Source: Siniperca chuatsi
Lineage: Eukaryota > Chordata > Actinopteri > Centrarchiformes > Sinipercidae
DNA: 64,000 nucleotides
Direction of reading: 5' to 3'
Assembly (NCBI RefSeq): GCF_020085105.1
Contig: NC_058063.1
Location: forward strand, 12,243,651-12,307,650
The notes below the pieces were generated by a model, which worked only from the letters and a program-made list of their open reading frames with translations, was not told the DNA's origin and searched no databases. Numbering within the stretch: position 1 is the stretch's first letter; each line of letters opens with the position of its first letter. Shown piece after piece: positions 58,821 through 64,000 of the stretch. The translations under genes and the position numbers were made by a program.

Positions 58821-59115
58821 ATGGAGTTAAGTGGAAAACACACTGCCACCGCAGTGCCTTAGCAACTGTCTCTGCTCATCCATTGATCTACACCATAGAC
58901 TGTATATGCATGTATTATATATAGGCAGTGTCCTACACAAAAGAGAGACAATGATAGCAAGAGGTGAGGACAGGAAGTCGAGCTGCCATGGGAGCCGGGA
59001 TGTACAAGCATGGAGCGGGTGAAGTTTATTTATATATTTAATTTTTGCCTTGTGGATACAGGCACAAGTCAAATAGTTAAAACTGCAGTGAAAAGCATGA
59101 AAAGCAAACAAAAAA
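58821..59115. other. Short non-coding stretch
   Basis: Nothing recognisable; it joins the gypsy-type fossil to the L2-type element. Confidence 0.4.
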
Positions 59116-60530
59116 CTAGTAAATAACATCTGTAGTTGGGCCAACATTGTATGTAAGTACAAAACAAAGCCTTTTTTGGCTTTGTGTCGTCACCTTTCGA
59201 CACATGAAATAAGACAGTGGTGTGAAGGGTTGTGAGCCCAGCCACCACCAGTGTAGGGATTGCACATAGAAAATTATTTGGGGTGGCTTTTGCGCGCCGT
59301 TCGGCGGTGGAGTGTTTTGGCCTTTAGGGTCTAAAGAGGGTTTTTTCGGAAGGGGTTGAACTACAGTATTCTTAAAATAAGCAGGGACAGAACCAGTCAA
59401 TAGTGACATGTTAATTATGGTGAGGATATAGGGACTGACAGATTCATATACTTCTTTTAGAAATCTCACAGGCAGGATGTCAAAAGCACACGAAGAGGGC
59501 TTCATTTTATTAATCACCTCAGTGAGAGTGTCAATACATAATGAGTCAAATGACTCAAAGAAGGCAGTAGTCTTAAAAGAAATAATTGCTTCCTGTGTAG
59601 GAGGGGGAATGTGCATTCTGATGCTAGAGACTTTGTTCACAAAAAAAGTTTAAAATTCTTCACATTTCTGGGGGATGGAGTCCATACTGACAGTTGGAAG
59701 AGCCTCTGTGGCATGGTTAATTACAAAACCCTGGAGTTTTGTTGGTTTTCTTCAATAAGGTTAAAAAAATACTGTGCTCTGGCATTTTTAACTGCTCTAT
59801 TAAAATTACTCATAGAAGTTCTTAGAATGTCACGGTGCACTATTTGTCTAGAGGCTTTTCACTCTGCCCTACGACAGTCCCTCTATAGGGCACGTATGCT
59901 GTCAGTTATCCATGAGAGACTTTAGAGTGGTTTTTCTGCTTAAATGGTGCAATTTGGTCCAAGATCTGGGCGCAGATGTTATTCAAAATATTTAGGACTG
60001 TGCCAACATCTTTACTTGAGCAAATGTCAACTGAGGAAGACAGGAGGGGATCTGTGAAATATGCAAAAGAGCAAACAGGGTTTGGCTTATTATTGGACAG
60101 ATTATTCTGTACCACAGATGATTGCCAAATTTAATTGATTGCAATCCCTTTGACCATTATAAATCCCAACACAAGACACATATTTTGGGGATCTGTAGAT
60201 TAAAATGCACAGAGTTTTAAGGTTCCCTCTAATAGAGAAACACAATGATTCAAAGGATGAGAAGTCACCCAAGGAGATGAGTAAGAAATTGAATTTGTTA
60301 TTATAAACAATTGAAACCCCATCTACCAGATAACCTGGGCCGGTGGAAAAAGGAGAAATTGGGGGGTGAGGATTGTATCAGGGGGACAGAGTCACCAACA
60401 TTAAGCCAGGTTTCTGATGTAAAAAAGTCACATTTGTTAGAAATGATAAAATCCTGGCAAGTAAAAGATTTGTTGGAGAGGGACCTTATATTGAGCAGAC
60501 CAAAGTTAAGAGTGACCAAGAGTAGGAGTT
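59116..60530 (-). pseudogene. L2-type LINE ORF2, endonuclease core deleted
   Basis: From the 5' side on the minus strand: 60519-60301 gives LNFGLLNIRSLSNKSFTCQD and SETWLNVGDSVPLIQSSPP (endonuclease start), then 60115-59906 gives the linker LSNNKPNPVCSFAYFTDPLL and LDQIAPFKQKNHSKV. Positions 59640-59320 give TAFFESFDSLCIDTLTEVI, SSCAFDILPVRFLKEVYESV and KNTVVQPLPKKPSLDPKG (RT start). Most of the endonuclease catalytic core and all of the RT active site are missing. Confidence 0.78.
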
Positions 60531-60756
60531 GGATTTAAAGTAATTAAGATACACGTGTTTCTATGACTTATGCTGTCTACAGTGTTTTTGTAAAACCATT
60601 TTAAACATGGGCATTAGAAACATGGCCATTAAAAGCATAGGGAGCAAAAAAACATGCTATTACATAAAACAGGTATAAGAAACAGTTGCTTTTAAAAGTT
60701 CCCTAGGTTGGGAGGAGTCATGCTGAGATGCAGGACCATGGGTCTTGATAATAGAT

Positions 60757-61296
60757 TCAAAGCTGGATAAGCCAAGCACACTCGAACTGGTCAAGTCTAC
60801 AGCGGAACGAAAACTGAAAGCACTCTGCTTTCACTCTAAAAGCAAATTGCAAACGGCAGCATTGCGACTGAAGATGCAAAACTCTGCTAAAACGACCACC
60901 GGCACGGCCTAAATTGAGGAGAGGGCCGGAAATAAAAACATCCTTCTCACTGAGTTTTAGGATGTTAAAAAGACGCATAAAATCACATTTTAAAAGCTCC
61001 AACTGCTGCTCTGGAATGTCATTCGTCCCAACGTGAACAACAACTTTCTTAACGGAGGTGTACTGAGACAGCAAACTAGGGAGTTCTGCCAGAATGTAAT
61101 TTACCTTGGCACCTGGAAAACAACATGTTACATTCCTGCTGGACCTGACATCCCTGATAATGGAATCAACTGCGATCAGAACAGAAGGTGGCTGTGGAGT
61201 GGATCCAGTAGAAGAGTGCCCCCGACTGTCATGCACCGGTGGAAGAGGGTTCCTACCCAATGCAGATGACACAGCACCAGGGGGGGATGCTGCCAT
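60757..61296 (-). pseudogene. L2-type LINE ORF1 esterase remnant
   Basis: Minus-strand frame of ~179 codons. PPSVLIAVDSIIRDVRSSRN, CCFPGAKVNYILAELPSLLS, KKVVVHVGTNDIPEQQLELL and FISGPLLNLGRAGGRFSRVL match the SGNH-type esterase of L2/CR1 ORF1. The G-D-S nucleophile box is changed to VDSI, while the conserved HVGTND block is intact. It lies just upstream of ORF2 pieces on the same strand, so 59116-61296 is one decayed element. Confidence 0.75.
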
Positions 61297-61710
61297 TGGC
61301 TGTGCTCACAGTAATACAGGGCAAGCTTGTACTTTACTTGAATATTTTCTTTTCATGCTAGCTTCTACTCCACACAGGCAGAGTCTTTACATGCTAACTA
61401 ACTCCTTTTAACTTGGCACCGTTATCCTAAACAGTTCATACACATACACCTCTAGTTTGGCCCTTAAAGACAACCACACCCAGTGGAGAGGAACTTTAAA
61501 GTTCCAGATGCACATGCTTTCTTGTTCTGACCACGTGCGCTCGTGCACATGAGACATATGGAGGTAGAACAAAGAAACATACACATTCTTTTGTTTGAAG
61601 GCATCTTAGATCCAAGCAGCCATCTTGGACATGCACGCACGCACACACAGTTATAGTGCACGATCTAAGGACCAAAAAAGCAGAACAAAGCGAGGTGGAG
61701 AGCTGGATAG
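61297..61710. other. Non-coding stretch
   Basis: No exon or named repeat; a short CA-rich run lies at about 61632-61648. Confidence 0.4.
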
Positions 61711-62160
61711 TAGTTTTTTAGTAGTCAGTCTTTATTGTAACACGGTAAACAATCAATGGTCGATGAACACTCTTCGAGAGCGGGTGAGTCAGGCATAGTC
61801 TGCCGGAGCCAGTAGTGAGGTTTGCCGACACGGTCTGTGGAGAACCAGCTGGGCTCAGGGGCGGAGATGGTGAGAGTGGGTTCTGGAGTTGGCTCGTGCA
61901 GCATGGCAGGCAGAACAGCAAAGGCAGTTTGCAGAGATCGGAGAGGACAAGGTGGCTGCGATCACCGGCAGGGAGTAACTCTGTGGCAGAGACAGAAAAG
62001 GTTACACGGGAGACAACAACAGTGAGCAACAAGAACTTAACTTGGTCAGGTTTGGAGCCATAGCGAAGGCACAGTACAACACTAGAGTACACAAGGACAG
62101 GAGGAGAGATATGGATAACTATGACACACACACACACACATCCCATTGTTCTGTAGTTTA
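61711..62160 (-). repeat. Repeat-like segment with AATAAA on the minus strand and (CA)n
   Basis: GTCAGTCTTTATTGTAACACGG near 61725 reads on the minus strand as a 3' end with AATAAA. The GC-richer body has a stop-poor frame of low complexity. A (CA)n microsatellite lies at about 62122-62141. It may be the 3' end of a transposon; the family is not recognised. Confidence 0.3.
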
Positions 62161-62500
62161 GTATTTAGAGTTAGACTTCACATTGTGTGTTTTTTCTTTT
62201 AAATAAATGCTTGTGTATAATTATGCTGTTTTTCTTTAATGTTTCACAAGAGTGCATAATTTGCTCTTGCCCTCTTCTATGTTGAACTCCAAATCCTTCA
62301 ACCTACTAGCTATTAATGGTAATTTTGGTTGTAGTTATTAATTTAATTATTAATCAGAGTTCCAAATTTAAACTTGGCTATAAGAAGAGTGGGGCCCCGA
62401 GGACCTTATTCATTAAAGTTATTTGTGATTATCTTTAAAAATTCTGCCATAATTAATTGATCACAACTACACAAGTGGGTGCTCCCCTGCAATCGGATTC

Positions 62501-62616
62501 ATGTTAGATTTACTAGCAGAATATACTGGAGTACCGCAACACCCCAGTCGACGGTCTGAATATACCAGCCCAGCTGCTAATGAGTCGACTACTGAGATCA
62601 GTACTTCCTACTACAG
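62501..62616 (+). other. Possible short exon, unrecognised
   Basis: Open frame MLDLLAEYTGVPQHPSRRSE... ending at a donor-like TACTACAG|GTAAAC. No homology is recognised, and its phase does not fit the possible exon at 63110. Confidence 0.2.
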
Positions 62617-62732
62617 GTAAACTACTACAGCTACAAGTTGTTGGTCAAAAGGATGCCAGGAGAGTACTGTGCCAGTGCAGACAGAAGCAATATTATTGCC
62701 TGAGTACAAGACCACTGTCAACACTCCATCTG

Positions 62733-62910
62733 TATGCATTCTTATCCCATTGATGCATGTTACTAACTCTACATCTTCTCTCTCCCATAGTTTTGTGCTT
62801 TCTTGTGTCTCTTCTCTCTCCTGTTGCTTTCAGCAGGTACTTCTGCCTCCAGAGTCTGGATCTATGATTGCGGGCCACCTACTACCCCCATGTTCCTGCT
62901 CGACAACCAT
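62733..62910 (-). repeat. Inverted second copy of the 36-kb dispersed repeat
   Basis: Reverse complement of about 36530-36715. Shared strings include TTGCTTTCAGCAGGTA, CCCATGTTCCTGCTCGACAAC (one base from the other copy) and ATCCCATTGATGCATGTTAC. It runs into AT-rich (TAA)n DNA at 62920-63010, as the first copy does. Confidence 0.75.
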
Positions 62911-63109
62911 TAATACTAATTAATATATAAATAATAATAATGATAATAATAATAAATAAATAATAATATTAATATTATTAATATTATTTTTAGTCTTATT
63001 ATCATTATTTTATTAATATTATTGCCACTACCATTACTATTACCATTACTTTAAATCTCTGTGGAATTTGCATTGTGCTACTGTATGTTCTCTTTCTTCC
63101 TGCTCTCAG

Positions 63110-63243
63110 GAGGATATGACATGTTACGTACTGATGTACCGGATGTAAACAGAAGGATTACAAGAGGTCTAGTGAAAGTTAATCAAATGGAATCAGTTGA
63201 TTTAATAAGTCTCAGAGATTATTTAATAGAACAATTTAAATGA
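63110..63243 (+). other. Possible terminal exon, unrecognised
   Basis: After an acceptor-like TTTCTTCCTGCTCTCAG the frame reads GYDMLRTDVPDVNRRI and LVKVNQMESVDLISLRDYL to a TGA. The composition is protein-like but no family is recognised. No matching upstream exon was found in the window. Confidence 0.25.
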
Positions 63244-64000
63244 ACATTACAGCTTTGATACAGGCTCAACCAATGGAATTCCAGCAACAACCATAGTAGG
63301 AAGTTTTTACACTTTTACCAACTGTAGAAAGAATAGTTAGCCACAAAAATAATATTGTCTAATTCAGTTGAAATGATGGTTGACAGGGTATGTTCTCTTG
63401 ATTGCACCAAATGAAATCACTGACTTTAAAGATAGTCGCTACATTTGGCAATAAACAGTTAATTAGAGTTTGTACTGGTAGTGGTTCACATTGTTCCATT
63501 TTTATGCCTACATTATATTCCCACACCTTCTGAAAACATTTGATAAACTGGTTCTTCTGGTTTGTTTAGTACTGTTATTTATTGCAACTTACATGTCTCT
63601 AACCAAGTGTCTCTGGCTGTTGCTGTAGCCCAGGCACGTTCAATAGTAACAAGAGGCATTATGAAGTTGTTTTTAACATTAGGTCATTTGTATTTTCATT
63701 TTCTACTTATATTCTAAAGTCAGCAGCATTTCTGCATTGGCTTTAGCCTATCAACGCATTGTGCAGGTAGTTTTGGATACAGGCCAGAAAATTGGCTTAC
63801 ATCAATATGTAACCATTCAAAATGTATTCCTCCAGAAATTAGCCATTTTATTATTGCCTTTTTTCAACCCAAGCATGGCACATAGCTGAGGCTTGATTTT
63901 CAATCTGGTCTGGGTGTTTTGTCTTTATCAGCTCCATATTGGAACTTTTAATCAACAGGGCATTTGTGAGTTTTAGCATTAACATTGGTACTTATTTTCT
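63244..64000. other. No supported features
   Basis: AT-rich DNA; nothing recognised on either strand. Confidence 0.5.

Overview
The window is teleost nuclear DNA. Evidence: spliced exons with vertebrate splice sites, teleost non-LTR elements (L2-type, Rex3-like RTE, Rex1/Babar-like), teleost dispersed repeats, Ty3/gypsy-type LTR fossils and many microsatellites. All comparisons were made by eye; no alignment or search was run.

Positions 1-34,722 (+) hold the 3' part of one very large gene for a mucin-like SEA-domain protein. Its start lies left of the window. About 35 near-identical units of ~848 bp repeat head to tail. Each has three small exons: A (170 nt), B (173 nt) and C (65 nt). Together they make 408 nt, exactly 136 codons, so a standard unit keeps the frame. 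Exon B gives a short Ser/Thr-rich linker plus the start of a SEA domain, C its middle, and the next unit's A its end. Introns are as alike as exons, so the array is young or homogenised. Two ~1 kb spacers (3774-4788, 19111-20110) interrupt it. After it come one diverged unit (31138-32130), a last SEA domain (33115-34544) and a final exon (34634-34722) with a GPI-anchor-like tail. Many units carry 1-2 nt changes that break the frame under the standard splice pattern. Unpolished assembly, array decay, or an alternative acceptor could each explain part of this.

From ~36 kb to 49 kb the DNA is mostly transposon debris: a teleost dispersed repeat, a jockey-like RT piece, a solo LTR inside another dispersed repeat, four L2-type fragments, a second LTR-like insert, and a Rex3-like element inserted into a Rex1/Babar-like element with a 10-bp target duplication.

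Positions 49.3-53.7 kb look mostly unique. They contain a candidate minus-strand host gene: several small exons with matching splice phases and a TCTCGCGAGA promoter motif at 53,634. Its product was not recognised.

From 54 kb to the end there is another Rex1/Babar-like LINE lying between 32-bp inverted arms, a perfect 38-bp palindrome, a foldback element with 98-bp arms, a gypsy-type 3'-end fossil, a gutted L2-type element with an ORF1 esterase remnant, and a second, inverted copy of the 36-kb dispersed repeat.
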